Positions 7,032 through 15,537 of a stretch of DNA of 64,000 bases are shown piece by piece (the first letter of the stretch is position 1; every line of letters starts with the position of its first letter). The notes under the pieces are model-generated. The model worked only from the letters and a program-made list of their open reading frames with translations, did no database searches and was not told the origin of the DNA. The DNA is from Clostridiales bacterium (lineage in GTDB: Bacteria; Bacillota; Clostridia; Christensenellales; Borkfalkiaceae): the NCBI GenBank assembly GCA_003538975.1, contig DPQQ01000003.1, forward strand, positions 1 through 64,000. Reading direction: 5' to 3'. Made by a program: the position numbers and the translations under genes.

Positions 7032-10000
7032 TTAACTCATAAGAGAATACTTAAGAACAAGCGTTTCGGATCCTTCAACGTTCACTATTTCAAACACCAT
7101 AAAGTCGATGCCGGAAGCGACTACTTTTACGAGATTGCCTTCCTTTACCCAGTCAAGCGTGCCGGACTGAACGATTTCGGTTTTCGTGCCGTCTTCGTTT
7201 TCGGTAACTTCGACAACGTAAACTTTGCCGTTATCGTTGAAATAAATCACGGCGGACTTATTATCCTCGGAATTCATTACGTATTTATAAACGGTTTCGC
7301 CTTCCATAGCGTAACTTAAGCTTTCGCCCGCTATAGAGAACTTTCCTTCCCCTTCTATCGTAACGTATCCGCCGTCCGAAGAGAAGGTCGCAAAATACGT
7401 AGCTTCATAGTTTCTTTCGTTGTTTCTCAAAGAATATTTGTCGACGTAAATTTTACCGTTTGCGTTGTAAAATTCAAACGAATAAGTTTTAGAACCGTCG
7501 TTTAACGAAAGCGTTTTATAAAGCGTTCCGCCGAGATCCGCCGCCTTAAATCTTTCGAGCGTTTTAGTTTTGTCGTTTATTTTATAATAAGAATACGTCG
7601 AAGCTATAACGTAATTTTCATATATGCCGATAATTCCGTTTTCTTCGTCCGCCAAATACGTTTCGTAAATGCCGTTTCTGTACAGATAACCGTTTTTATA
7701 AACGGTAACCTTTTCGACGTTGCCGTAATGAAGCAGGTAATATTCTTCTCTTCCGCTCTCTGAGGGATCGGCGATAAGTTCTATTTCGAGAACGCTCACC
7801 GCCGTTTTATACGAAACGGTTAACTTTATCTTTCCGGGTACGGAGAAGTCAGCCTCTTCGGGGACGACGCAATTCAGCGAAGAAACGTAAAGTTCGTCGT
7901 TTTCCTCTATTTCTACCTTTTCGGTACCGAAGTCGACGTACGAGTAGTAGTAAGCTCCCAACGTTCCGACAGATTCAAGAACGCTGTCCTTTGCGTCTGC
8001 TATATAAACGCCCTGCACATAGCACATAAGCAAACTCTGAATATCCGCCGTGGAATATACGTAAGCGGTTTCTTGATACTCCGCTCCGTTATAAACGATT
8101 ATTACGTCGTAGATTCCTTTCTTTGCCGATGAAAGATCGAACAAAGTCGTTTTTACAAGCTTTTTACCGCTTGCCGTTTCTTCTTCGACCGCGTTATAAA
8201 TCATATCCGCCGTCAGACGAACGTAATATTTTTTATTATCTCTCGTAGAGACTTCGATATATTTTTCGCCGAGTACGCCGTTTTCAAAATACAAATCGGC
8301 GTTTACGTATAAAATATCGGCTTCGGATTCGTTCAATGCGTATACTGTGAATTCATCGGTAAGTCCGAGATAATTTACCGTAACGGTAAAACCTTCGCCG
8401 GCTTCTATGGCGGCTTTGGCTTCTTCTCCGTCGAAAGATATCATATCTTCCGTTATCGGGATTATATAATCTCTGTCGTTTTTAAGATATACCCTGAGTT
8501 CGAGTCCCGTAAGGTCCGGTATTATTTCTCCTTCGGAGCCTGTTCTCCATAAGAGATTGTCGTTCCTGACGGAAATTCTTTCGGGCGAATTATCGTTTTT
8601 ATCTTTTATTTCTATCCGCCATATATTTACGGTTTTATCGCCGTAAGATATAACTATTCCGTTGTATTCCCCCGCCCTATCGAAATCGACTTCGCCGGAC
8701 GTTATCATATCTGCGGTTACGGGAATTACTTCGCTGTATCCGCCGTAATATTCCACTATAAGATAAAGCTCTTCGCCGAGATTTATATAACTGCTCGAAA
8801 GACTGATGTTTTTTATTTCATCCGCGCCGCGGACGGTTACGTAACGGGTTATAAGCGTTCCGCCATATTTAAGTGCGACGCCGTATCTTCCCGGTTTGTT
8901 AAAGTCGGTAAAATAATATTCGTCGCAGTATACGTCGCCGTCCGGGCTTTCTCCGACATACGGGCTGTTGCTGTAAAATACCGTCGTTATTTTCGGACGG
9001 GAACCTGTTAAAACTTCGTTTTCCACGCTGAAGCCCGTAACGTAAACGGGCGTTTTGCTCGTTAAAGTTATGCTTACGCGATGCGTAAACGCATTGTCAC
9101 CGCTTCCTTCGACTATATCGTAAGTAAGTCTTCTTTCCCCGCCGCCGGTTTTGAGCATGGCTTTTGTCTGAACGAATCTTTGTTTATCTTCGTCCGAAAT
9201 AGTTACGTTATACGAATAAATATTTATTTCGCCGTTTATCGTATACATAACGTAATCGACGTCTTCTAAGCTTTCGAGCGAATTGACGTCGTACTTCTTT
9301 TCTTTGGTATAAACCTTATTGAGTTCGTATTCGGGCTTTATGAAGCAAAGAGGCAGGGTTTTTGTAAAGTTTTCGTAAACGACGGTTACTTCTCTCGTAG
9401 CCGTAGTTTTGGCTGCGTCTGCGATAAACGCGTTCATGAATTCTCTGAGCGAAGTAAGCTCTTCGTCGGTTAAAAGTTCGTAAAAATCTTTATAAAGGCT
9501 GTCTCTTCCGCCGCCGGAAAAGAATATAACACTCGTCCATTCGAGTGCTTTTTTACCTGCTATAACAGGCTCGATAACCGCGTCTTCCGCCGCAAAATAT
9601 GCCGTTTCGCCGCTTATGTATCCGCAGTACGAACATTCGACCTTTTTAACGTGTTCGCCCGAAGCGTTCAAATAATATTCGGTCTTTCCGCTATGCAAAT
9701 CGTCCCCCGTAACAGTTCCGCAAACGGAGCATATTTCGTTATGCCGATATTCGTTGCAATAAACATACGCCGGAATATGATCGCCGTAATCGCCGAAAAG
9801 ATCTATGCCGGCAATCCGCTCGCCGTTTTTATTATGATAAAGTTCGCAGATTTCGCATTTATAATAATCTTCTTTTACTTCGCGGTGTCCGCAGTCGCCT
9901 TTATTAGCTTTTATAAGCTCGCCGAAAACATGCGTTACCGGAATGGTAAGCGAATCGAGAGAAACTTCGTTCCCCGCCGCGTCGAAATATTTATAACAGC

Positions 10001-11234
10001 CCGCGTCCGAACATTCGTAGTGAGCTTTTCTGCCTTCGATCATTCCTCCGCAACTCATGGGGAATTCGTCCACCCATACAAGATTATGATTGTAAATAAG
10101 TATGACATTACCGACTTCTTCGCCCGCTTCGTCGAAGTTTTTATCGCAATTGTCGCAATGATAATGAGCTATACAGCCGTTTTCTGTTTCGGTAGCAGCC
10201 TTTGCCTGTATATATTTTGTCTTATCGGGCTTGCCGTCCGGATCATAAAAACTGTGTCCCGTAGCCTTTACGGTCAGATCGCCGGTAAGAGTAGTCGCGG
10301 TTTCGTCCGAATAAGACCTTCCGCAATCCGCGCAGTAATAATATCCTTTTACGCCGTCTTCCGTACAAGTGCTTGCGACCGCCGCTTTATACTTTAAATC
10401 GTGCTTATAAGCAATAACGAGGCTTTCGTCCGGGACGACGTTGCCTTTAAGATCGAAATTCTTACCGCAGTCGTCGCATCTGAAATGTTCTTTCACGCCG
10501 TTCGTTCCGTCGCCGCCGCAAGACGGAGCTTCCGTCGCAACGTAACGTTTATTCGCATGATTTGTCTTCGGATGGAATATATATGAAGGATTTACTTCGT
10601 CGTAGCCGTATTCTTCGCTGCCGGTATAATACTTGTCGCAGAGATTACATTTATAATATTCTTCGTGACCGTCCGTTTCGCAGGTGGCTTCCGCATAATC
10701 GAAATGTCCGTCAGTAAAATCATGATCAAGTTTAGGTATGACTACCGTTTTAAGCTCTTTTCCGGTTTTATCCAGATACTTATTGCAAGCAGAACAGTAC
10801 GAATACTCATAATTGCCTTCCGTAAGACAAGTGGCGGGAACCGCCGCCTTTGACGACGTTATGTTATGCCCCTTTTTAACGGTAAGGTCGGTAAGTTTCG
10901 TCGTTTTGGTCACGTCGTACTTGCCTTTACACGTTTTACATTCGTAGTAAGAAAGCGTTCCGTCCGTTTCGCAGGTTTTTTCGGTTCCGGCTACAAGCTC
11001 TCCGAAATCGTGGTCCTTTCGGGGAACGGCTTTACTTTCGGCCTTATCGCATTTGGCGCACTTTCTCGTAGCGATTCCCTCTTCCGTACAGGTCGCTTCC
11101 TTTGTTATCGTCCACTCGCCGTAAACGTGAGCGTGATCTTTGTCTTTACCGCAGCCTTTGCATCCTGAAAGAGCCGCAAGCATAAGACAAATTACAGTGA
11201 GAGACGTAAGAATAAAAAGTTTTCGGTTTTTCAT
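7032..11234 (-). CDS. Large surface lipoprotein with CxxC repeats and Ig-like modules
   Basis: About 1400 residues. The N-terminus is a lipoprotein signal ending LAALSGC, so the mature protein is predicted to be lipid-anchored outside the membrane. Residues about 40-560 hold roughly eleven degenerate repeats of the form ATC..(E/D)G....C..C, for example RKCAKC, YECKTC, YKCNLC, FRCDDC and YHCDNC. Residues about 560-1200 look like tandem Ig-like/cell-surface beta modules (TGLELRVYLKNDRDYIIPIT and similar). The C-terminal part is beta-rich and ends in EGSETLVLKYSLMS, with no sortase motif. I prefer the second of two adjacent ATGs (11234), 7 nt after GGAG. Metal binding by the CxxC pairs is possible but unproven; adhesion or glycan binding is equally plausible. 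Confidence 0.8.
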   Translation of the reverse strand: MKNRKLFILTSLTVICLMLAALSGCKGCGKDKDHAHVYGEWTITKEATCTEEGIATRKCAKCDKAESKAVPRKDHDFGELVAGTEKTCETDGTLSYYECKTCKGKYDVTKTTKLTDLTVKKGHNITSSKAAVPATCLTEGNYEYSYCSACNKYLDKTGKELKTVVIPKLDHDFTDGHFDYAEATCETDGHEEYYKCNLCDKYYTGSEEYGYDEVNPSYIFHPKTNHANKRYVATEAPSCGGDGTNGVKEHFRCDDCGKNFDLKGNVVPDESLVIAYKHDLKYKAAVASTCTEDGVKGYYYCADCGRSYSDETATTLTGDLTVKATGHSFYDPDGKPDKTKYIQAKAATETENGCIAHYHCDNCDKNFDEAGEEVGNVILIYNHNLVWVDEFPMSCGGMIEGRKAHYECSDAGCYKYFDAAGNEVSLDSLTIPVTHVFGELIKANKGDCGHREVKEDYYKCEICELYHNKNGERIAGIDLFGDYGDHIPAYVYCNEYRHNEICSVCGTVTGDDLHSGKTEYYLNASGEHVKKVECSYCGYISGETAYFAAEDAVIEPVIAGKKALEWTSVIFFSGGGRDSLYKDFYELLTDEELTSLREFMNAFIADAAKTTATREVTVVYENFTKTLPLCFIKPEYELNKVYTKEKKYDVNSLESLEDVDYVMYTINGEINIYSYNVTISDEDKQRFVQTKAMLKTGGGERRLTYDIVEGSGDNAFTHRVSITLTSKTPVYVTGFSVENEVLTGSRPKITTVFYSNSPYVGESPDGDVYCDEYYFTDFNKPGRYGVALKYGGTLITRYVTVRGADEIKNISLSSSYINLGEELYLIVEYYGGYSEVIPVTADMITSGEVDFDRAGEYNGIVISYGDKTVNIWRIEIKDKNDNSPERISVRNDNLLWRTGSEGEIIPDLTGLELRVYLKNDRDYIIPITEDMISFDGEEAKAAIEAGEGFTVTVNYLGLTDEFTVYALNESEADILYVNADLYFENGVLGEKYIEVSTRDNKKYYVRLTADMIYNAVEEETASGKKLVKTTLFDLSSAKKGIYDVIIVYNGAEYQETAYVYSTADIQSLLMCYVQGVYIADAKDSVLESVGTLGAYYYSYVDFGTEKVEIEENDELYVSSLNCVVPEEADFSVPGKIKLTVSYKTAVSVLEIELIADPSESGREEYYLLHYGNVEKVTVYKNGYLYRNGIYETYLADEENGIIGIYENYVIASTYSYYKINDKTKTLERFKAADLGGTLYKTLSLNDGSKTYSFEFYNANGKIYVDKYSLRNNERNYEATYFATFSSDGGYVTIEGEGKFSIAGESLSYAMEGETVYKYVMNSEDNKSAVIYFNDNGKVYVVEVTENEDGTKTEIVQSGTLDWVKEGNLVKVVASGIDFMVFEIVNVEGSETLVLKYSLMS

Positions 11235-11321
11235 CATTTTTCTCCTTTTTTTACTCCGCATACGTTTTTTCGCAGCGGATTTATAGCGATTTGATACTTA
11301 TTGACTTTAAAAGTCACGCTT

Positions 11322-11350
11322 ATTATAACATATGCGGCCAAAAATTTCAA
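11322..11350 (-). promoter_or_regulatory. Promoter of the CxxC-repeat lipoprotein gene
   Basis: Minus strand TTGAAA (11345-11350), 17 nt, TATAAT (11322-11327). The start near 11315 gives a leader of about 80 nt. The rest of the 11235-11656 gap holds only the MATE leader hairpins. Confidence 0.65.
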
Positions 11351-11574
11351 GCGTTTTGATACGTTAACGATAATCGTCTTTAATATTGACGAAAAAACGA
11401 GTGTTTCCGAATGTTTCCCGGGCATTTATCGTATCTTTTGCGTAAAACTCGTTTTTTCGGGTTTTGTCACGGCGAGCAGCGCGAAAGCCGCCTTTTACGT
11501 TTTTTCGCAATAAGTAAAGCGGAAGGCGATATATAGTTGACTTATAATTTTATTTATATTACCATTGATAATAC

Positions 11575-11642
11575 TTGCTTAAAAATCCGTAATCTTACGA
11601 TTTAAGCAATTTTCCCGTTAACGTTTCAGCGGGCTTTTTATT
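11575..11642 (+). promoter_or_regulatory. Two-hairpin leader before the MATE gene, possible attenuator
   Basis: The first hairpin has TTGCTTAAA/TTTAAGCAA outer arms and CGTAA/TTACG inner arms (11575-11609). The second, CCCGTT/AGCGGG (11614-11633), is followed by CTTTTTATT and looks like an intrinsic terminator only about 15 nt before the MATE start codon. I recognise no known riboswitch here; a protein operator is an alternative. Confidence 0.5.
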
Positions 11643-11656
11643 AGCGGACATTTTTT

Positions 11657-12985
11657 ATGAAAATTCGGATTTCGGACAGTTTCAATCTCAAAAAGACGTT
11701 AGAATTCACCCTTCCGTCAATAGTAATGTGCGTATTTACTTCGATTTACGGAGTCGTTGACGGCTTCTTCGTTTCGAACGTGGTCGGCAAAACGGCGTTT
11801 TCGGCGGTCAATTTTATTATGCCTGTTTTAATGCTTATGGGATGTCTCGGATTCATGTTCGGCACCGGCGGCAGCGCGCTCGTATCCAAAACAATGGGCG
11901 AGGGCGATTACGAAAAAGCGAACGGATATTTTTCGCTCATCATTTACGCAAACCTTATTTTAGGCGTAATCATAGCCGTTCTGGGTTTTATATTCTTAGA
12001 ACCCATCGCCAAACTTTTAAGAGCGGGCGATCTTCTGGAAGATTGCCTTATCTACGGCAGAATAATAATTCTCGCGGTTCCGTTTTACATGACGCAATAT
12101 GCGTTTCAGGCGTTCTTCGTTACGGCGAATAAACCGGGACTCGGACTTACGGTAACCGTGATTTCGGGCGTTACCAACATGGCTTTGGACGCTCTTTTTA
12201 TGGCGGTCTTCAAATGGGGACTTATAGGAGCGGCGAGCGCGACGGCGATAAGCCAGTTCGTCGGCGGAATTATCCCGCTTGTATACTTCTTTTCGAAAAA
12301 CAACAGCCTTTTAAGACTCGGCAGGACAAAGTTCGAAACGAAGGTTTTATTAAAAACCTGCGGCAACGGCTCGTCGGAAGTAATGACGAATATATCAATG
12401 TCACTCGTAAACATTTTATACAACGTTCAGCTTATGAAGTTCGCAGGAAACGACGGCGTTGCGGCGTACGGCGTTTTAATGTACGTAAATATGATATTCT
12501 TATCAGTCTATCTCGGTTACTCGACGGGTATCGCCCCCGTTATCGGATACAATTACGGAGCGAAAAACGAAAAGGAACTCAAAGGGCTGTTCAAACGCAG
12601 CCTTCTGATTATATGCGTTTCGGCGGTGTTTATGTTCGGACTTGCGGAACTTCTCGCAACGCCTCTTGCGAAACTCTTCGTCGGATACGATAAAGAACTC
12701 ATGGTTCTTACGAAACGCGGATTTTTTATATTTTCTTTCGCGTTCCTGTTCAACGGGTTCTCGATATTCGGTTCGGCGTTCTTCACCGCTTTATCGGACG
12801 GACTTGTATCCGCTCTTATATCGTTTTTACGATTTGCGTTTTTCCAGACGGTCTGCATACTTATCTTCCCGATCTTCTTGAAGACGGACGGAATATGGCT
12901 GTCGGTAGCGGTTGCGGAATTTTCGGCGGCGATAATGACCGCGGGATTTTTAATCGCAAAGCGCAAAAAATACAACTATATCTGA
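11657..12985 (+). CDS. MATE-family multidrug/metabolite exporter
   Basis: The 442-residue protein has about twelve hydrophobic helices and the MATE look: LPSIVMCVFTSIYGVVDGFFVSN at the start, FGTGGSALVSKTMGEGD after helix 2, and the second-half equivalent GIAPVIGYNYGAKNEKELK. It would use a Na+ or H+ gradient to expel cationic compounds; the substrate is unknown. Length is normal for the family (about 450). It is monocistronic, with a hairpin leader before it and a terminator at 13041. Confidence 0.9.
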   Translation: MKIRISDSFNLKKTLEFTLPSIVMCVFTSIYGVVDGFFVSNVVGKTAFSAVNFIMPVLMLMGCLGFMFGTGGSALVSKTMGEGDYEKANGYFSLIIYANLILGVIIAVLGFIFLEPIAKLLRAGDLLEDCLIYGRIIILAVPFYMTQYAFQAFFVTANKPGLGLTVTVISGVTNMALDALFMAVFKWGLIGAASATAISQFVGGIIPLVYFFSKNNSLLRLGRTKFETKVLLKTCGNGSSEVMTNISMSLVNILYNVQLMKFAGNDGVAAYGVLMYVNMIFLSVYLGYSTGIAPVIGYNYGAKNEKELKGLFKRSLLIICVSAVFMFGLAELLATPLAKLFVGYDKELMVLTKRGFFIFSFAFLFNGFSIFGSAFFTALSDGLVSALISFLRFAFFQTVCILIFPIFLKTDGIWLSVAVAEFSAAIMTAGFLIAKRKKYNYI

Positions 12986-13040
12986 TTAAAACGGAATTCT
13001 ATCAAACTACTTGCACCAGATAAAAAAATTTTAGCAAACT

Positions 13041-13072
13041 GAAAACAGACGGCTTTGCCGTCTGTTTTTTGT
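13041..13072 (+). terminator. Terminator of the MATE gene
   Basis: AAACAGACGGC/GCCGTCTGTTTTTTG hairpin with a T run. The following 130 nt up to 13200 show no further gene. Confidence 0.85.
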
Positions 13073-13200
13073 TTTAAGTTAAATTTTATTATACCTGTCT
13101 CGTTCAAACGCAGCCGAAGCGGGTATTTTTGTTAAATTCGCCCGCATTTATCATGACGGCGCGAATTTAATACTCCTGTATCGCCAAAACTTCGCCAAAA

Positions 13201-13998
13201 TCAAAGCGTAAAGCTCTCGAGATCGTCCGGAACAAACAGCTTCCCGTTAAAATACTTCTTGCCTTCTTCGGTATAGAGTTCTTTGCGCTTAAAAATGTTT
13301 TTGTCTTCGGTATGATATAAGACAAGATTTTTTACGCTAAGTTTTTCGGCGAGTTCGGCGGCGTCTTTTACCGTGGAATGGTGTTTTTCGTAAGGCTTGA
13401 ACTTATCCGCTTCGCCGTAAAGACAGAACGCTTCGGTAAGGAGCCAGTCGGCGTTCTTCGCATAAACTTCTCCGCGGGCGGAAACCGGTTCGTCGCCACA
13501 GCAGACGAATTTTTTTTCGCAAAGATCCGCCGAAAATCCGAACTGCTTTGCCTTAGTAGATCCTATGTCGAAAAAGGTGAACTTGTTCCCTATGATTTCC
13601 TTTTCTTCGCCGTCCGCTACCGTAACGAGACGAAATCTTGTTCCGAAAAACGGCTTTTCCTTTTCCTGCAAGAGCATGTCCGCCATGGCGGTCAGTATCT
13701 TTATCACTTCGTCGTGCGAGTAAAGGGTAACTTCGCCCGTAAAAACGCCTTCGCGCATACGCTGACAGTAAAGACGTATGAGCCACATAACCCCGAGCAG
13801 ATGATCTATGTGCTTGTGCGTTACGAAAATATCGGTTATATCCTTATAATTTATGTCCGCTTTTCTGAGTGCGCGGAGTATTCCGTTGCCGCCGCCCGCG
13901 TCTACTAAAAGAGTTCCTTTATCGCCAGCAATCGCAAAGCAAGTATTGTAACACTCGGTAACGAAAGCGTTGCCCGTTCCTAAAAAAGTAAGCTTCAT
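13201..13998 (-). CDS. MBL-fold metallo-hydrolase (RNase Z/PhnP-like)
   Basis: The 265-residue protein begins MKLTFLGTGNAF, the usual first strand of RNase Z/PhnP-like metallo-beta-lactamase-fold enzymes. It carries the metal motif THKHIDHL, a GG-rich LLVDAGGGNG before it, and further His residues (LYSHDEV, HHSTVKD, LVLYHTED). It should be a cytoplasmic di-metal phosphodiesterase; whether it acts on tRNA 3' ends, cyclic phosphates or another ester cannot be decided. The start at 13998 follows AAAGGACG; the upstream in-frame extension to 14037 lacks an RBS. A terminator for the next upstream gene separates it from the EEP gene. Confidence 0.85.
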   Translation of the reverse strand: MKLTFLGTGNAFVTECYNTCFAIAGDKGTLLVDAGGGNGILRALRKADINYKDITDIFVTHKHIDHLLGVMWLIRLYCQRMREGVFTGEVTLYSHDEVIKILTAMADMLLQEKEKPFFGTRFRLVTVADGEEKEIIGNKFTFFDIGSTKAKQFGFSADLCEKKFVCCGDEPVSARGEVYAKNADWLLTEAFCLYGEADKFKPYEKHHSTVKDAAELAEKLSVKNLVLYHTEDKNIFKRKELYTEEGKKYFNGKLFVPDDLESFTL

Positions 13999-14037
13999 AT
14001 AAATCGTCCTTTTTACCTGAATTAAATTAAAATACAA

Positions 14038-14082
14038 ATAACGCCCGCGAACCGCCTGAAACGGTTATAAAGCGGGCGTTTA
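14038..14082 (-). terminator. Terminator of the EEP gene
   Basis: AACGCCCGC/GCGGGCGTT with inner AACCG/CGGTT arms forms a long hairpin 32 nt beyond the minus-strand stop, followed on that strand by ATTTGTATTTT. Confidence 0.7.
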
Positions 14083-14113
14083 TAATCATTATGTTTATCC
14101 TGTTTATTTATAT

Positions 14114-15025
14114 TTATAAATATGTAAATTCCGCTTTAATCGGGTAATGATCCGACGGAATAATTTTGCCGTAAGTTCTGTCGATTACGCTGTAACTTAA
14201 ACTTTCAATATTACCCTTATAAAATACGTAGTCGATCTTTTTCTGTCTGTCGCCGAGATAATTGTTGAACGTTATCTTATCCCCGTCAGGTTTACCTTCG
14301 CCGGCTTCGGTAAAATAAGTTTTCGTCCGTTCTATAGCGGAAGAAGCCGGAACAGAATTGAAATCGCCCGTAAGAACTATCGGGCAATCGAAGTATGCCG
14401 CCTTTTCGTTAATGAGATCTACGCTCTTTAATTTGGTATCTTCCGACTTATAGTCGATATGCGTGTTGAAAATCGCCAGTTCATTTCCCGTGAGTTTGTC
14501 TTTCAGTTTAATCGCGGTGCAGATTCTGTAATAATCGGCTTTCCACGTTTTGGACATTTTTTCGGGTGTGTCCGAGAGCCAGAAAGTTTCGGAAGAAACA
14601 AGTTCGAATCTGTCGGAATTGTAAAACACCGGGCAGCTTTCGGGACTTCTCGTTTTATCCCTGTACTCATAAACAACGCTCATTCCGCGCAGCTTTTTCT
14701 TAAAAAACGATATTTGCGAAGAAGTCGCTTCCTGCATGCAGATTATATCGGGATCGGCTTCTTTTATGAGTTCGACCATTTTCCCGGAACGCCTTTTAAA
14801 AGAGCGTACTCCCCTGTCGGCATTGGTGGTTCTTCTGATATTCCAGGTCATTACCGAAAATCCGCTTTCGTCGTCGGTCGTAAAGGAGCTTTTGGAATAA
14901 AAATCTGCGATCGTTTCGCTTTTAACGGAAGTTTCGAATAAAAAAGTTACGGCAAACACGGCGAAAAAAGTAATCGCCGCAGCTAAAACCATTATAGCTT
15001 TTCTCCCTGACTTTTTACCTTTCAT
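14114..15025 (-). CDS. Membrane-anchored endonuclease/exonuclease/phosphatase-fold protein
   Basis: The 303-residue protein has one N-terminal membrane segment (about residues 10-32) followed by an EEP domain. All the usual motifs are seen in order: MTWNIRR, DIICMQEA (metal Glu), NTHIDY, LTGDFNS, KIDYVF and SDHYPI (catalytic His). The domain should sit outside the membrane and cleave phosphodiesters or phosphate esters; nuclease, sphingomyelinase-like or inositol-phosphatase activity are all possible. The start has AAGGGGTG upstream. It appears monocistronic, with its own terminator. Confidence 0.85.
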   Translation of the reverse strand: MKGKKSGRKAIMVLAAAITFFAVFAVTFLFETSVKSETIADFYSKSSFTTDDESGFSVMTWNIRRTTNADRGVRSFKRRSGKMVELIKEADPDIICMQEATSSQISFFKKKLRGMSVVYEYRDKTRSPESCPVFYNSDRFELVSSETFWLSDTPEKMSKTWKADYYRICTAIKLKDKLTGNELAIFNTHIDYKSEDTKLKSVDLINEKAAYFDCPIVLTGDFNSVPASSAIERTKTYFTEAGEGKPDGDKITFNNYLGDRQKKIDYVFYKGNIESLSYSVIDRTYGKIIPSDHYPIKAEFTYL

Positions 15026-15193
15026 GAAACACCCCTTCCGCTTTGTTTTATTATACTATATGCCGCAAAAAAATTAAAGCGTTTTTTGAATTTTTGCTTT
15101 ATTTATTTTATAAATAACGGTCTGAATATAGCGGGTTTTAAGCGGGATTTTATAAAAATATCGCGAAAATTTTTAAAAACGGCGTAAAAACGT

Positions 15194-15222
15194 TTGCTTT
15201 TTATAGGCTTATGTAATATGAT
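15194..15222 (+). promoter_or_regulatory. Promoter of the lysine-riboswitch transcript
   Basis: TTGCTT (15194-15199), 17 nt, TATGAT (15217-15222). The predicted start near 15229 is about 20 nt before the aptamer. Confidence 0.6.
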
Positions 15223-15248
15223 AGCAATACAAAACTTGATAAACCTTA

Positions 15249-15412
15249 TGAGTAGAGGCGCAAATTTTATCAGTAACCGCCGTCATAACCGCTTAAACGG
15301 GACGGAGCGAAAGGAAGATTTGCCGAAGCATTGCGGGGTTTAAGATCCGCAATATGCTGGGCGACGGAATAACATTCCGGCGACTGTCGCTTTTTATAAA
15401 GCGGTGAGCTAA
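15249..15412 (+). ncRNA. Lysine riboswitch (L-box)
   Basis: The conserved L-box pieces appear in order: AGTAGAGGCGCAAATTTTAT, CAGTAACC, CGAAAGGAAGATTTGCCGA, GCTGGGCGACGGAAT, then GGCGACTGTCGCTTTTTATA with GCGGTGAGCTA. This aptamer binds lysine. It is followed by an intrinsic terminator at 15441, so with lysine bound transcription of the importer should stop. Its presence is the best evidence that the downstream importer carries lysine. Confidence 0.93.
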
Positions 15413-15440
15413 CGTGTTTTAAGTAAATTTTTTATGATTT

Positions 15441-15474
15441 TTACCGCAAAGCGTTAGACTTTGCGGTTTTTTCT
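15441..15474 (+). terminator. Attenuator terminator of the lysine riboswitch
   Basis: ACCGCAAAG/CTTTGCGGT with loop CGTTAGA, then TTTTTTCTTGTTTT. It lies between aptamer and start codon, as expected for transcriptional control. Confidence 0.88.
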
Positions 15475-15537
15475 TGTTTTCCGTCCGTTCCGTGAGCCGC
15501 GCGGTCCGAACGAAAATCCGGCGGCTGGAGATTTCCG

